From UBA2287 sp037442025 (lineage in GTDB: Bacteria > Bacteroidota > Bacteroidia > Bacteroidales > Tenuifilaceae), in NCBI GenBank assembly GCA_037442025.1, contig JBBIRB010000040.1, positions 1 to 24,288 on the forward strand: 24,288 nucleotides of DNA, written 5' to 3'. Shown piece by piece: positions 8,508 to 16,075 of the stretch. The translations under genes and the position numbers were made by a program. The notes below the pieces were generated by a model. The model searched no databases, was not told where the DNA came from, and worked only from the letters and a program-made list of their open reading frames with translations. How positions within the stretch are numbered: the first letter of the stretch is position 1; every line of letters begins with the position of its first letter.

Positions 8508-8567
8508 TTATTAGGCAATATTTTCCTTTTGGGTTCGTTAATCCAATGTCCCCAAATTTCGTTGCCT

Positions 8568-8756
8568 ATGCAAAATAGCTTTACTCCCTTACTTTTTGTT
8601 TACCAGCACTTCCCCAGTTCAGATCAGCATTGCGTTATCGATTTCAAAAGAATACGATTCAATAAAATGCTTGAAAGCGATTTTGAGAAGTATGTTGAAA
8701 ACCTTCCCGAATTGAGCAATAATCTTTTAGAAAGAATTATTGCTACTATTAAATGA
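8568..8756 (+). CDS. Small protein downstream of the ECF sigma factor
   Basis: 62 residues from ATG 8568 (MQNSFTPLL); an upstream in-frame TTG at 8529 is less likely. The C-terminal half (MLESDFEKYVENLPELS, then NNLLERIIATIK) looks helical and acidic. From memory, many Bacteroidales ECF sigma genes are followed by a 60-80-residue acidic protein starting MxNxFTPxxLV and ending in PSxxxIxxIL; the first residues here fit that pattern, the rest only loosely. An accessory or antagonist role for the sigma factor is inference. It sits between the sigma gene and a strong terminator, so the two form one transcript. Confidence 0.55.
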   Translation: MQNSFTPLLFVYQHFPSSDQHCVIDFKRIRFNKMLESDFEKYVENLPELSNNLLERIIATIK

Positions 8757-8777
8757 TTGATATATATGTATGTATAG

Positions 8778-8805
8778 AAGTCGGAAAAATATTTCCGACT
8801 TTTTT
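8778..8805 (+). terminator. Rho-independent terminator of the sigma factor operon
   Basis: AAGTCGGAAA, loop AATA, TTTCCGACTT followed by a T run. The T run leads straight into the -33 element of the next promoter (8807-8809), so the two units are packed back to back. Confidence 0.9.
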
Positions 8806-8806
8806 A

Positions 8807-8837
8807 TTGACTTATATTTTTTAATATAATATATTTG
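8807..8837 (+). promoter_or_regulatory. Promoter of the SPFH operon
   Basis: -33 TTG at 8807-8809, 20-bp spacer, perfect -7 box TATATTTG at 8830-8837. Directly behind it is an inverted repeat TGATAT-N7-ATATCA (8838-8856) that would cover the transcription start and may be an operator. Confidence 0.65.
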
Positions 8838-8875
8838 TGATATCAAAATAATATCATTTTTAAAAACTAGACCAA

Positions 8876-9847
8876 ATGAAAACAATCGAAGAAAAATTTA
8901 GCGGAATTAAATTATCAGGAATTCCCATGTTGCTTTTTAACATTCTATTCCTTTTAGGAATAATTTACATGTTTGTACAAGTTCTTCAGGCGTTCGATAT
9001 TAGCGACACCCTACGCGCACTATTAATTGTGGCGTGTGTTATTCTATTTGTGTTTAATAATATTTTTTGGGCCGGTTTTATTCAAATTGAACCGAACGAA
9101 GCCATAGTAATGGTTTTTTTTGGTGAGTACGAAGGAACTATCAAGGAAAACGGTTTTTTCTGGGTGAACCCCTTTTATGCTAAAAAGAAGCTTACGCTTC
9201 GCGCCCGCAACCTCGATGCAGAGCCAATAAAAGTAAACGACAAAACGGGTAATCCAATAATGATTGGAGTTGTAGTGGTTTGGCGCCTTGCCGATACTTA
9301 CAAAGCTTCGTTTCATGTCGACAATGCCTCAATGGCCATCGGTACTGCTGGCGCAACGGGAGTTGTTAAGCTAAACGAGAAAATGTTGGCTTACCAAAAC
9401 TTTGTGAAAATTCAATGCGATGCAGCCTTACGTTTCGTAGCAGGAATGTATGCATACGACCACTCTGGAACAGCAACTGAAAACGAAATGACGCTTCGCT
9501 CGAGTGGTGAGGAGATAAACCAAATTCTCGAAGCGCAAATGAACGAACGGCTTGCCATTGCTGGCATTGAGGTGGTTGAAGCGCGCATTAATTACCTTGC
9601 ATACGCACCCGAAATTGCCGCAGTTATGCTTCGTCGTCAGCAGGCCGATGCAATTATTGCTGCTCGCGAAAAAATTGTGGATGGCGCAGTGGGTATGGTA
9701 AAACTTGCGCTTACCAAACTTGCAGATGATAAAATTATTGAGTTCGACGAGGACAAAAAGGCTGCCATGGTAAGCAACCTGATGGTTGTATTGTGCTCCG
9801 AGGATTCGGCTAGTCCGGTTATAAATGCCGGTACCCTACACCAGTAG
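8876..9847 (+). CDS. SPFH/band-7 domain membrane protein
   Basis: 323 residues. Two hydrophobic segments (about 17-38 and 47-68) anchor the protein; the SPFH domain follows (about 70-260), beginning GFIQIEPNEAIVMVFFGEYEGT and containing NPFYAKKKLTLRARNLD and IMIGVVVVWRLADT. The helical region after it (LEAQMNERLAIAGIEVVEARINYL, RRQQADAIIAAREKIVDGA) is where this family oligomerises. Members form ring-like membrane scaffolds in microdomains; the client is unknown. Two small genes follow with 2-bp spacing and a 4-bp overlap, so the three are made together. Confidence 0.9.
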   Translation: MKTIEEKFSGIKLSGIPMLLFNILFLLGIIYMFVQVLQAFDISDTLRALLIVACVILFVFNNIFWAGFIQIEPNEAIVMVFFGEYEGTIKENGFFWVNPFYAKKKLTLRARNLDAEPIKVNDKTGNPIMIGVVVVWRLADTYKASFHVDNASMAIGTAGATGVVKLNEKMLAYQNFVKIQCDAALRFVAGMYAYDHSGTATENEMTLRSSGEEINQILEAQMNERLAIAGIEVVEARINYLAYAPEIAAVMLRRQQADAIIAAREKIVDGAVGMVKLALTKLADDKIIEFDEDKKAAMVSNLMVVLCSEDSASPVINAGTLHQ

Positions 9848-9849
9848 GC

Positions 9850-10047
9850 ATGAGCAAGAAGAAAACGTTCGTTTTGCGAATCGATCCCGACAAGTTCGAC
9901 GCTTTGGAAAAATGGGCAGCCGACGAATTCCGAAGCACCAACGGTCAGCTCGAATGGATTATCGACAGTGCTCTTAAAAAGGCTGGTCGTTGGAAAAAGG
10001 GAGGTGCCGAAACGAGCAACGAAAACAACTCAAATAGCGCAGAATGA
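9850..10047 (+). CDS. Arc-type ribbon-helix-helix DNA-binding protein
   Basis: 65 residues. KKTFVLRIDPDKFDALEKWA forms the expected beta-strand plus helix A, and STNGQLEWIIDSALKKAG the second helix, matching the Arc/MetJ ribbon-helix-helix fold; the tail is Asn/Ser/Glu rich. RHH proteins bind DNA as dimers through the strand (FVLRI). Its place, 2 bp behind the SPFH gene, is conserved in many Bacteroidota as far as I recall. It may repress its own operon, perhaps through the TGATAT inverted repeat at 8838-8856; that is inference. Phrases such as 'FVLRIDP' also occur in Arc proteins encoded next to SPFH proteins with no known regulatory role. Confidence 0.82.
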   Translation: MSKKKTFVLRIDPDKFDALEKWAADEFRSTNGQLEWIIDSALKKAGRWKKGGAETSNENNSNSAE

Positions 10048-10262
10048 CAACAATAGTTCAATCGAAACAACCATGCCCAAAGTGCGGAGGAAAAAACTTC
10101 GAAATGGGAGAAGTTTACATGGCAGGTAGCCTTGTAACCAAAATTTTTAACATTCAGAATCGTAAGTTTACTTCGTTTACCTGTACCAAATGTAAATACA
10201 CCGAACTTTACCAAGTGCCCATGCGAAAGGCACTGAATGTTCTCGATTTCTTTATAGGATAA
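10044..10262 (+). CDS. Small zinc-ribbon protein
   Basis: 72 residues. Two CxxC knuckles (CPKCGG at 12-17 and CTKCKYTE near 48-55) make a four-Cys zinc ribbon, like the nucleic-acid-binding zinc-ribbon families. Its ATG overlaps the stop of the RHH gene by 4 bases (ATGA), giving tight translational coupling. With the SPFH protein and the RHH protein it makes a three-gene unit of membrane scaffold, putative DNA binder and zinc ribbon. Molecular role unknown. Confidence 0.8.
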   Translation: MTTIVQSKQPCPKCGGKNFEMGEVYMAGSLVTKIFNIQNRKFTSFTCTKCKYTELYQVPMRKALNVLDFFIG

Positions 10263-10280
10263 GGTATTAACTCTTTTTTT

Positions 10281-10345
10281 CTCTGTGAAACTGGAAACAA
10301 CCTCTGTGCTATTCAATAAAACTAATAGCACAGAGGTACACAGAG
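10281..10345. repeat. Nested palindrome of CTCTGTG/CACAGAG words
   Basis: Inner stem CCTCTGTGCTATT (10301-10313) and AATAGCACAGAGG (10324-10336), perfect over 13 bp with a 10-nt loop. Outer stem CTCTGTG (10281-10287) and CACAGAG (10339-10345). No T run follows, so it is not a standard terminator. Words such as CCTCTGTG and CACAGAGG make up short dispersed palindromes in many bacterial genomes (recalled, not checked), so this is probably one member of a REP-like family sitting between two operons. Confidence 0.75.
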
Positions 10346-10385
10346 TTTATACGGTTTTAAACCATTTATTTTATTTCATATTGCA

Positions 10386-11789
10386 ATGAAACACATATCA
10401 AGTTTACTTCTCGTTGTAACTATTTTCGCCAACGTTTATGGCCAAGGTATTACTGGCAAATGGTTAGGTGAACTTAAAATTCACGGAACCAATCTCCCAA
10501 TAGTTTTCAATATCGATACAACTCAGCAGGGCTTAAAAGCTGCTATGGATAGCCCCAAACAGGGCGCTTACGGAATTGAAGTTGCTTCAATTTTATTCGA
10601 TAATAATAAGTTAAAAATTAGCATGCCCAAGTTAATGCTCGATTATGAGGGAACGCTAATCCATGCCGATACCGTTTCGGGCGTGTTTGTGCAAGCCGCA
10701 ATGTCACTTCAACTTAAACTGGTACGCTTAAAAAATGATTTGCCAGTGGTTAAGCGCCCGCAGGAACCCAGTTTGCCATACCCATACATTGCTGAGGATG
10801 TTCAATTTGTGAATAAAAAGGCCAATATTACCCTGGCTGGTACCTTTACTTATCCTAAGGGGAAAGGAAAATTCCCGACGGTTGTATTAATAACAGGGAG
10901 CGGACCACAAAACCGCGATGAGGAGCTGCTCGGTCATAAACCATTTCTTGTTTTATCCGATTACCTTACCCGAAAGGGAATTGCAGTGCTCCGTTTCGAC
11001 GATAGGGGATTTGGTAAATCCACTGGCGAGTTTGCTTCGGCAACATCGACCGATTTTGCAACCGATGTGGAGGCGGCCATTAATTATATTTTAACTAGAA
11101 AAGATGTTGATAAGAAAAAGATTGGCCTTATAGGCCATAGCGAGGGTGGAATTATTGCTCCAATGGTAGCCAAAAATTCGAAACATGTAAAATTTATAGT
11201 GCTAATGGCCGGAACGGGCATTCCTGGGAGCGAACTTCTTCTATTGCAGCAAGAGCTAATTGGGCGTGGAATGGGAATAACCGAGGAGGAATTGCAAAAA
11301 TCGAAGAAATTAAACGAGGCAATTTTTAGGTTAGTTCATGCAATTAGCGATACCGATGAACTGAAAAATGAGCTTGCATCATTAGTTTTGGAATATGTAA
11401 GGGAAAATCCCCAAATGCCCAACCCACAGAATTTGTCGGAAGTTGAAATAGTGAATACCGTAATAAAGCAATATGCTTCGCCATGGATGATTAACTTTAT
11501 AAAGCACAACCCGGCGAACGATTTGGAAAAAGTGAAATGTGCCGTTTTGGCTATAAATGGTGAAAAGGATTTGCAGGTTCCTGCCGACCTTAACCTAAAT
11601 GCCATTCAAGCGGCATTGGACAGGGGAGGGAATACTAGCTATGATATTAGAAAACTTGCCGACCTAAACCACCTTTTTCAGGAATGCAAAACGGGTTTGC
11701 CACAGGAGTATGGCCAAATTGAGCAAACTTTATCGCCCGATGCGCTCGATTTAATTGGTAGTTGGATTCAAAAGAAAGTTGCTAAATAA
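10386..11789 (+). CDS. Secreted alpha/beta hydrolase
   Basis: 467 residues. A signal peptide (HISSLLLVVTIFANVYGQ, again ending in a GQ/AQ type site) sends it to the periplasm. Residues about 21-125 form a beta-rich N-terminal domain (GKWLGELKIHGTNLPIVFNI) common in Bacteroidota secreted hydrolases. The alpha/beta hydrolase fold follows: oxyanion region TGSGPQNRDE, strand LRFDDRGFGKS, nucleophile elbow GHSEGG (Ser252), Asp395 in NGEKDLQVP and His429 in LADLNHLF make a complete triad. A helical cap lies between. The substrate is unknown; an esterase or peptidase-like hydrolase is likely. It converges with the next gene with a gap of only 5 bp and no terminator in between. Confidence 0.9.
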   Translation: MKHISSLLLVVTIFANVYGQGITGKWLGELKIHGTNLPIVFNIDTTQQGLKAAMDSPKQGAYGIEVASILFDNNKLKISMPKLMLDYEGTLIHADTVSGVFVQAAMSLQLKLVRLKNDLPVVKRPQEPSLPYPYIAEDVQFVNKKANITLAGTFTYPKGKGKFPTVVLITGSGPQNRDEELLGHKPFLVLSDYLTRKGIAVLRFDDRGFGKSTGEFASATSTDFATDVEAAINYILTRKDVDKKKIGLIGHSEGGIIAPMVAKNSKHVKFIVLMAGTGIPGSELLLLQQELIGRGMGITEEELQKSKKLNEAIFRLVHAISDTDELKNELASLVLEYVRENPQMPNPQNLSEVEIVNTVIKQYASPWMINFIKHNPANDLEKVKCAVLAINGEKDLQVPADLNLNAIQAALDRGGNTSYDIRKLADLNHLFQECKTGLPQEYGQIEQTLSPDALDLIGSWIQKKVAK

Positions 11790-11794
11790 AAAGT

Positions 11795-12259
11795 TTAGCG
11801 CAACCTATCGAGGCTGCGAACCAATGCTTCGTCGCGTGCAATGGCACGGAGGGCCAAAAATACAAGTATTGCGCTTACAACTGGGAAAATAAAAACGATT
11901 TCGTAACTGGCTTGGCCGGGTAATGCCGACTGGGCCATTCGAACGTAGTAGTATGCAAGAGCAGGTATTCCCAAAAGTAGTATAATTAGAAAAACACTTA
12001 AACGAATCTGTAGCATACGCTTACGGTACAAGAAAATAATAATTACATTTATTAAAAAGGAAACTACCAAGAGAATGCTGAGTGGTATTACTTTAAATAC
12101 AGTTTCTCCCTCAGATAGAAGAGGAACCAAACCCTTAAAATTTAATTGATAAAGAATTTGATCTGTATTTCTTATCAGTTCGGCAAATGGAAAGAAGAAA
12201 AGGAAACCCAAAAAAAGAGCCGATGCAAGTAAAAATAGCGATTGTATTCTTTGTATCAT
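11795..12259 (-). CDS. DUF4293 family membrane protein
   Basis: 154 residues with four hydrophobic segments (about 6-26, 57-77, 85-104, 120-140). Start MIQRIQSLFLL and end IARDEALVRSLDRLR are the hallmark ends of the Bacteroidota DUF4293 family; the C-terminal charged tail is probably cytoplasmic. Function unknown. It faces the alpha/beta hydrolase gene. A pair of TCAAATTTA repeats and a palindrome lie upstream of its ATG. Confidence 0.87.
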   Translation of the reverse strand: MIQRIQSLFLLASALFLGFLFFFPFAELIRNTDQILYQLNFKGLVPLLSEGETVFKVIPLSILLVVSFLINVIIIFLYRKRMLQIRLSVFLIILLLGIPALAYYYVRMAQSALPGQASYEIVFIFPVVSAILVFLALRAIARDEALVRSLDRLR

Positions 12260-12291
12260 AGTATTTCTAGTATTTTAAGCGTATAATTTAT

Positions 12292-12325
12292 ACCTTGTAA
12301 CAAGGTCAAATTTAGTTCAAATTTA
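12292..12325 (-). promoter_or_regulatory. Promoter/operator region of the DUF4293 gene
   Basis: On the minus strand, two copies of the box TAAATTTG (12307-12314 and 12318-12325) are repeated with an 11-bp period, about one helical turn. The palindrome ACCTTG-TAA-CAAGGT (12292-12306) lies directly downstream, where transcription from the nearer box would begin. It looks like a regulated promoter; the regulator is unknown. No clear -33 element was seen. Confidence 0.45.
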
Positions 12326-12478
12326 TAAGAAAATGAAATGGTTATTCGGAGCGCATTGGGTAGTTGTAAGAAAACTAATAAAATACCTATGAGTTATATA
12401 TGTTTATTGAAATAGCGGCAGCATATTGCCCTTTCCCCTTTTTTTAGCATTTTTGTTATCGGATTGAACGAATAAAGA

Positions 12479-13276
12479 ATGCGCCATTTAACCCTTATAA
12501 GCGATTGGTACCAGAACGACAACTATGTTGGTATGCTGAAAGGGCTGATTTGTAGCAATTGTCCCAACCTCAGCATAATCGATATATCGCATAATGTAAA
12601 CCAATTTAGCGTGGATAGGGCTGCCTACCAATTAAAACATAGTTACCATTATTTTCCGCAGGGTACTATTCACTTGGTTATGGTTAATAGCGAAATAGTT
12701 AAAAGGGCCCAATTCCTTTTCTTCGAAAAGAACAGTCATTATTTTCTTCTTCCCGACAACGGAATTGTTAGTTTGCTTTTCAATGAACTTCCTGAGAAGG
12801 TGTTTTCGCTCAAATACGAAATAACCAGCAGCTTTAATTCGCTTGAATGCGTATTAGAAGTGCTTAAGAAAATGAATGATAATATTGAATTTGAGCAATT
12901 TGCCTTGCCCACTAGTGAGTTCGAAACAAAAACGATGCTGATGCCAACCTGGGAGGATAATATTATTGTTGGCAATATCATTTATATCGACTCATACTAC
13001 AACGCAATTTGTAATATATCGAATGAACTTTTCGACCAAATTGGAAAGGGACGACCCTACGAAATTTACGTTCAAAGCTACCATAATAGAGTAACCGAGC
13101 TGAGTACTACATACAATCAGGTACTGCCGGGTGAACTCTTAGCACTTTTCAACTCTGCTCAGTTACTAGAGTTTGCAATAAGAAACGGTTTTGCTGCCCA
13201 ACTATTAAACCTTAACATAGGTTCGGAGGTTAAGGTTAGGTTTTTGCCTTTCAAGCAGGATATTTTACTCATGTAG
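12479..13276 (+). CDS. SAM hydroxide adenosyltransferase / SAM-dependent chlorinase-fluorinase family protein
   Basis: 265 residues, normal for the family (formerly DUF62), whose members split S-adenosylmethionine with hydroxide to adenosine and methionine. N-terminal domain: LTLISDWYQNDNYVGMLKG, IIDISHNVNQFSVDRAAYQL, YFPQGTIHLVMVN, LLPDNGIVSLL. C-terminal domain: IYIDSYYNAICNISNELF and the PGELLALFNSAQLLEFAIR signature. In characterised hydroxide transferases an Asp and an Arg in VVDPGVGxxRR are catalytic; here the stretch is VMVNSEIVKRAQ, so the Asp is Asn. From memory the Bacteroidota branch commonly has VNxE here, so it is probably a branch feature and the reaction may differ. Leader 12420-12478 shows no good promoter match. 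Confidence 0.85.
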   Translation: MRHLTLISDWYQNDNYVGMLKGLICSNCPNLSIIDISHNVNQFSVDRAAYQLKHSYHYFPQGTIHLVMVNSEIVKRAQFLFFEKNSHYFLLPDNGIVSLLFNELPEKVFSLKYEITSSFNSLECVLEVLKKMNDNIEFEQFALPTSEFETKTMLMPTWEDNIIVGNIIYIDSYYNAICNISNELFDQIGKGRPYEIYVQSYHNRVTELSTTYNQVLPGELLALFNSAQLLEFAIRNGFAAQLLNLNIGSEVKVRFLPFKQDILLM

Positions 13277-13350
13277 CAGCACCCTTTCAATCGGGTACTT
13301 ATTAACCACAAGTGTTAATAATATTCCCCCATCTGCGGTAAATAAATTCG

Positions 13351-13358
13351 TAATTTTG
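13351..13358 (+). promoter_or_regulatory. -7 box (TAATTTTG) upstream of mazG
   Basis: A perfect TAnnTTTG 21 bp before the mazG ATG. The -33 position is C-rich (ATTCCCCC) and gives no match. It may supply transcription to mazG and the permease behind it. Confidence 0.4.
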
Positions 13359-13379
13359 GCTGCATATAAATAACGAAAA

Positions 13380-14159
13380 ATGGAAAACGCAGCCCAATCG
13401 TTTACACGATTACTCGAAATTATGGACGAACTTCGGGAGAAATGCCCGTGGGATAAGGAACAAACCTTTGAAAGCATTAGAAATTTAACAATTGAGGAAA
13501 CATACGAACTGGCCGATTCGATTCTCGAAAAGGACATGGATGGCATTAAAAAGGAGCTGGGCGATTTACTTTTGCACATCGTTTTTTACTCAAAAATTGC
13601 TTCAGAAACGGGTCATTTCAATATTACCGAAGTAATTGACAACATTTGCAAGAAGCTTATATTTCGGCATCCACATGTTTTTGGTACCACACAGGTTAGT
13701 GGAGCCGATGATGTAATTAAAAATTGGGAGCAAATTAAGCAGTCGGAAAATGATGGAAATATGACAGTTCTGTCGGGCGTTCCTAAATCGCTTTCGGCAC
13801 TAATTAAGGCCAATAGAATTCAGGAAAAGGTTCGGGCAGTCGGTTTCGATTGGGATGTACGCGAGCAGGTTTGGGAGAAAGTTTCGGAAGAACTGGATGA
13901 GGTAAAAACTGAGGTGAAAAAGGGCAACCAGGAGAGAATAGAATCGGAGTTTGGCGACCTTTTATTCTCCATTGTCAATGCCGCACGACTTTTTAACGTC
14001 GACCCCGAAACGGCACTAGAGAGAACCAATAAAAAGTTTATGAAACGCTTCGGTTATCTCGAAAGCAAAACTATTAAACAGGGACGATCGTTGAAAAACA
14101 TGACTCTCAATGAAATGAATATTATTTGGGAAGAATCGAAACTGTTCGATAAGGCTTAA
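13380..14159 (+). CDS. mazG: Nucleoside triphosphate pyrophosphohydrolase MazG
   Basis: Hydrolyses (d)NTPs to NMP and pyrophosphate, removing non-canonical nucleotides and lowering (p)ppGpp-related stress signalling in E. coli. 259 residues with two MazG domains. Domain 1: CPWDKEQTFESIRNLTIEE with the metal ligands EETYEL and KKELGDLLLHIVFYS. Domain 2: SEELDEVKTEV and ESEFGDLLFSIVNAARL, followed by TNKKFMKRFGYLE. All Mg-binding Glu/Asp motifs (EExxE and ExxD) are present. The permease gene starts one base after its stop, so they are likely co-transcribed. Confidence 0.95.
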   Translation: MENAAQSFTRLLEIMDELREKCPWDKEQTFESIRNLTIEETYELADSILEKDMDGIKKELGDLLLHIVFYSKIASETGHFNITEVIDNICKKLIFRHPHVFGTTQVSGADDVIKNWEQIKQSENDGNMTVLSGVPKSLSALIKANRIQEKVRAVGFDWDVREQVWEKVSEELDEVKTEVKKGNQERIESEFGDLLFSIVNAARLFNVDPETALERTNKKFMKRFGYLESKTIKQGRSLKNMTLNEMNIIWEESKLFDKA

Positions 14160-14160
14160 C

Positions 14161-15240
14161 ATGCTGCAAATACTCATTAAAAAAGCGCTATACAGCATTC
14201 TAATTGTTTGGGGTGTACTATCGCTCGTGTTTGTACTTTTTAATCTTATACCCGGCGATCCGGCCCGAATGATGATGGGACAACGAACCGATGAAGCCTC
14301 ACTGAATGCCATTCGAAAGGATTTGGGACTCGATAAGCCGCTCGTATTTCAGTACTTAAAGTATATCAACGACCTTTCGCCCGTTTCGTTGCATAATCCC
14401 CGTAATGAAAAAAGTTACATTTATTTAAATCCTTCAGATTATAATGTTTTTGCTACAATAGGAATTACGGGTAGTAGGGTTATTGCATTCAAATTCCCTT
14501 ACCTGAGGCGTTCGTATCAGAGTGGTAAAACTGTGTCGGCAATTATTGCCGATACCATTCCCAATACCTTTGTATTGGCTTTCTCATCAATGGCTTTTGC
14601 CACTCTGCTAGGAATTTTCTTTGGAATAATTTCGGCACTAAAACAAAATAGTTGGATCGATCGGAGCCTTATGGTGCTTTCGGCCCTGGGTATGAGTTTG
14701 CCTTCATTTTTTGCTGCAATTATTTTCGGGTGGGTCTTTGCTTTCCTGTTAGGCGATTACACAGGGCTTAACCTTACCGGCAACTTGTGGGAAATTGACG
14801 ATTTTGGAGAGGGCTCAACCTTGAAGTTACAGAATTTAATACTACCTGCATTTACTTTAGGTATACGCCCTTTAGCGGTTGTAACCCAACTGGCTCGAGG
14901 CTCAATGCTCGAAGTGCTTTCAAACGATTACATTCGAACAGCAAAAGCAAAGGGGCTCAAGTTTACCAGCGTTATTTGGCGGCATGCTTTGAAAAACTCT
15001 TTGAACCCTCTGGTATCAGCTATTTCGGGATGGTTTGCAGGGTTAATGGCTGGTGTTATATTTATCGAGTACATTTTTGGCTGGAAGGGAATGGGTTACA
15101 TTATGGTAAGTGCCCTGACTAGTTACGATGTACCCCTTGTGATTGGTACAGTTATTACATTCTCAATTGTATTTGTAATTGTAAACTTTCTGGCCGACTT
15201 GGCTTACACTATAATTGACCCAAGAGTAAGGTTTCAGTAA
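14161..15240 (+). CDS. ABC transporter permease, DppB/OppB type
   Basis: 359 residues. N-terminal membrane segment (VWGVLSLVFVLFNLIPGD) with the conserved RMMMGQRTDEAS and LGLDKPLVFQYLKYI regions, a periplasmic insertion (about 75-120) between segments 1 and 2 that is longer than in E. coli DppB, then the binding-protein-dependent permease domain with the EAA loop DYIRTAKAKGLKFTSVIWRH and the C-terminal NFLADLAYTIIDPRVR. Imports peptides or similar solutes together with DppC, ATPases and a binding protein, none of which lie nearby. One base separates it from mazG. Confidence 0.9.
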   Translation: MLQILIKKALYSILIVWGVLSLVFVLFNLIPGDPARMMMGQRTDEASLNAIRKDLGLDKPLVFQYLKYINDLSPVSLHNPRNEKSYIYLNPSDYNVFATIGITGSRVIAFKFPYLRRSYQSGKTVSAIIADTIPNTFVLAFSSMAFATLLGIFFGIISALKQNSWIDRSLMVLSALGMSLPSFFAAIIFGWVFAFLLGDYTGLNLTGNLWEIDDFGEGSTLKLQNLILPAFTLGIRPLAVVTQLARGSMLEVLSNDYIRTAKAKGLKFTSVIWRHALKNSLNPLVSAISGWFAGLMAGVIFIEYIFGWKGMGYIMVSALTSYDVPLVIGTVITFSIVFVIVNFLADLAYTIIDPRVRFQ

Positions 15241-15268
15241 TTTGAAGATTTACCTCCATTTTTTGATG

Positions 15269-15276
15269 TATTTTTG
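15269..15276 (+). promoter_or_regulatory. -7 box (TATTTTTG) upstream of tpiA
   Basis: A perfect TAnnTTTG 37 bp before the tpiA ATG. TTTG directly after the permease stop (15241-15244) is a possible -33, though the 24-bp spacer is a little long. It would drive tpiA, prmA and the giant gene. Confidence 0.5.
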
Positions 15277-15312
15277 AATAGAACATTAATATCAACCCAA
15301 ATTTTTTAAGCA

Positions 15313-16074
15313 ATGAGAAATAGAATTGTAGCAGGTAACTGGAAAATGAACACCACAATTACAGATGGAGTTGCACTTTGTAAAGATGTTTTAAACCTTT
15401 CGGCGAATCTTCCACAGAATGTTACTTTAGTGGTTGCTCCACCCTTTACTCATATATCCGAAATATCTAAAGCACTCGAAAACACTCGAATTGCTGTTGG
15501 AACTCAGAACTGTGCTGCTTGGGAAAAGGGTGCCTATACCGGCGAGGTTTCTGCAGCAATGATTGCTGCCTGTGGCGCAAAATATGTTATTATAGGCCAT
15601 TCCGAGAGGAGAGAGTATTTTAACGAGAGCAACGAAACACTTTTGGCTAAAGTGAATTTAGCTTTGAAACACCAATTAACGCCAATTTTCTGCTGCGGTG
15701 AAAAGCTTAACGAACGCGACGAAAATCGCCACTTTAATGTTGTTAAGGAACAAATAGAAGAGGTTCTCTTTCGATTAAATGGAGAGTTAATGCAACGAAT
15801 TGTTATTGCCTACGAACCCGTTTGGGCCATTGGCACCGGAAGAACCGCAACACCCGAACAGGCTCAGGAAATGCATGCGCATATTCGCCTTTTACTTTCC
15901 AATCATTTTGGAAACTCTATTTCGCAAAGCATTAGCATACTATATGGTGGTAGCTGTAAGCCCGATAACGCCCAGGATATTTTCTCGAAACCCGATGTGG
16001 ATGGAGGCCTTATTGGTGGTGCTTCGTTGGTTGCAAACGACTTTATTGCTATAGCAAAATCATTTCCCGAATAA
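15313..16074 (+). CDS. tpiA: Triosephosphate isomerase
   Basis: Glycolytic enzyme interconverting dihydroxyacetone phosphate and glyceraldehyde-3-phosphate. 253 residues, normal length. Catalytic residues are all present: Lys11 in GNWKMN, His96 in IIGHSERR, Glu168 in AYEPVWAIGTG. The flexible loop 6 (WAIGTGRTATPEQAQE) and the phosphate-binding LYGGSCKPDN and GGLIGGASL motifs are intact. The prmA start codon is one base after the stop. Confidence 0.97.
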   Translation: MRNRIVAGNWKMNTTITDGVALCKDVLNLSANLPQNVTLVVAPPFTHISEISKALENTRIAVGTQNCAAWEKGAYTGEVSAAMIAACGAKYVIIGHSERREYFNESNETLLAKVNLALKHQLTPIFCCGEKLNERDENRHFNVVKEQIEEVLFRLNGELMQRIVIAYEPVWAIGTGRTATPEQAQEMHAHIRLLLSNHFGNSISQSISILYGGSCKPDNAQDIFSKPDVDGGLIGGASLVANDFIAIAKSFPE

Positions 16075-16075
16075 A

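Noticed and set aside
10281..10345. Terminator of the SPFH operon
   Set aside because: A strong hairpin but without a following T run; its word structure fits a dispersed palindrome better.
12333..12392. 19-codon frame MKWLFGAHWVVVRKLIKYL upstream of the SAM-hydroxide transferase gene
   Set aside because: Basic and amphipathic, but no promoter or ribosome site supports it and length is within chance for AT-rich DNA.
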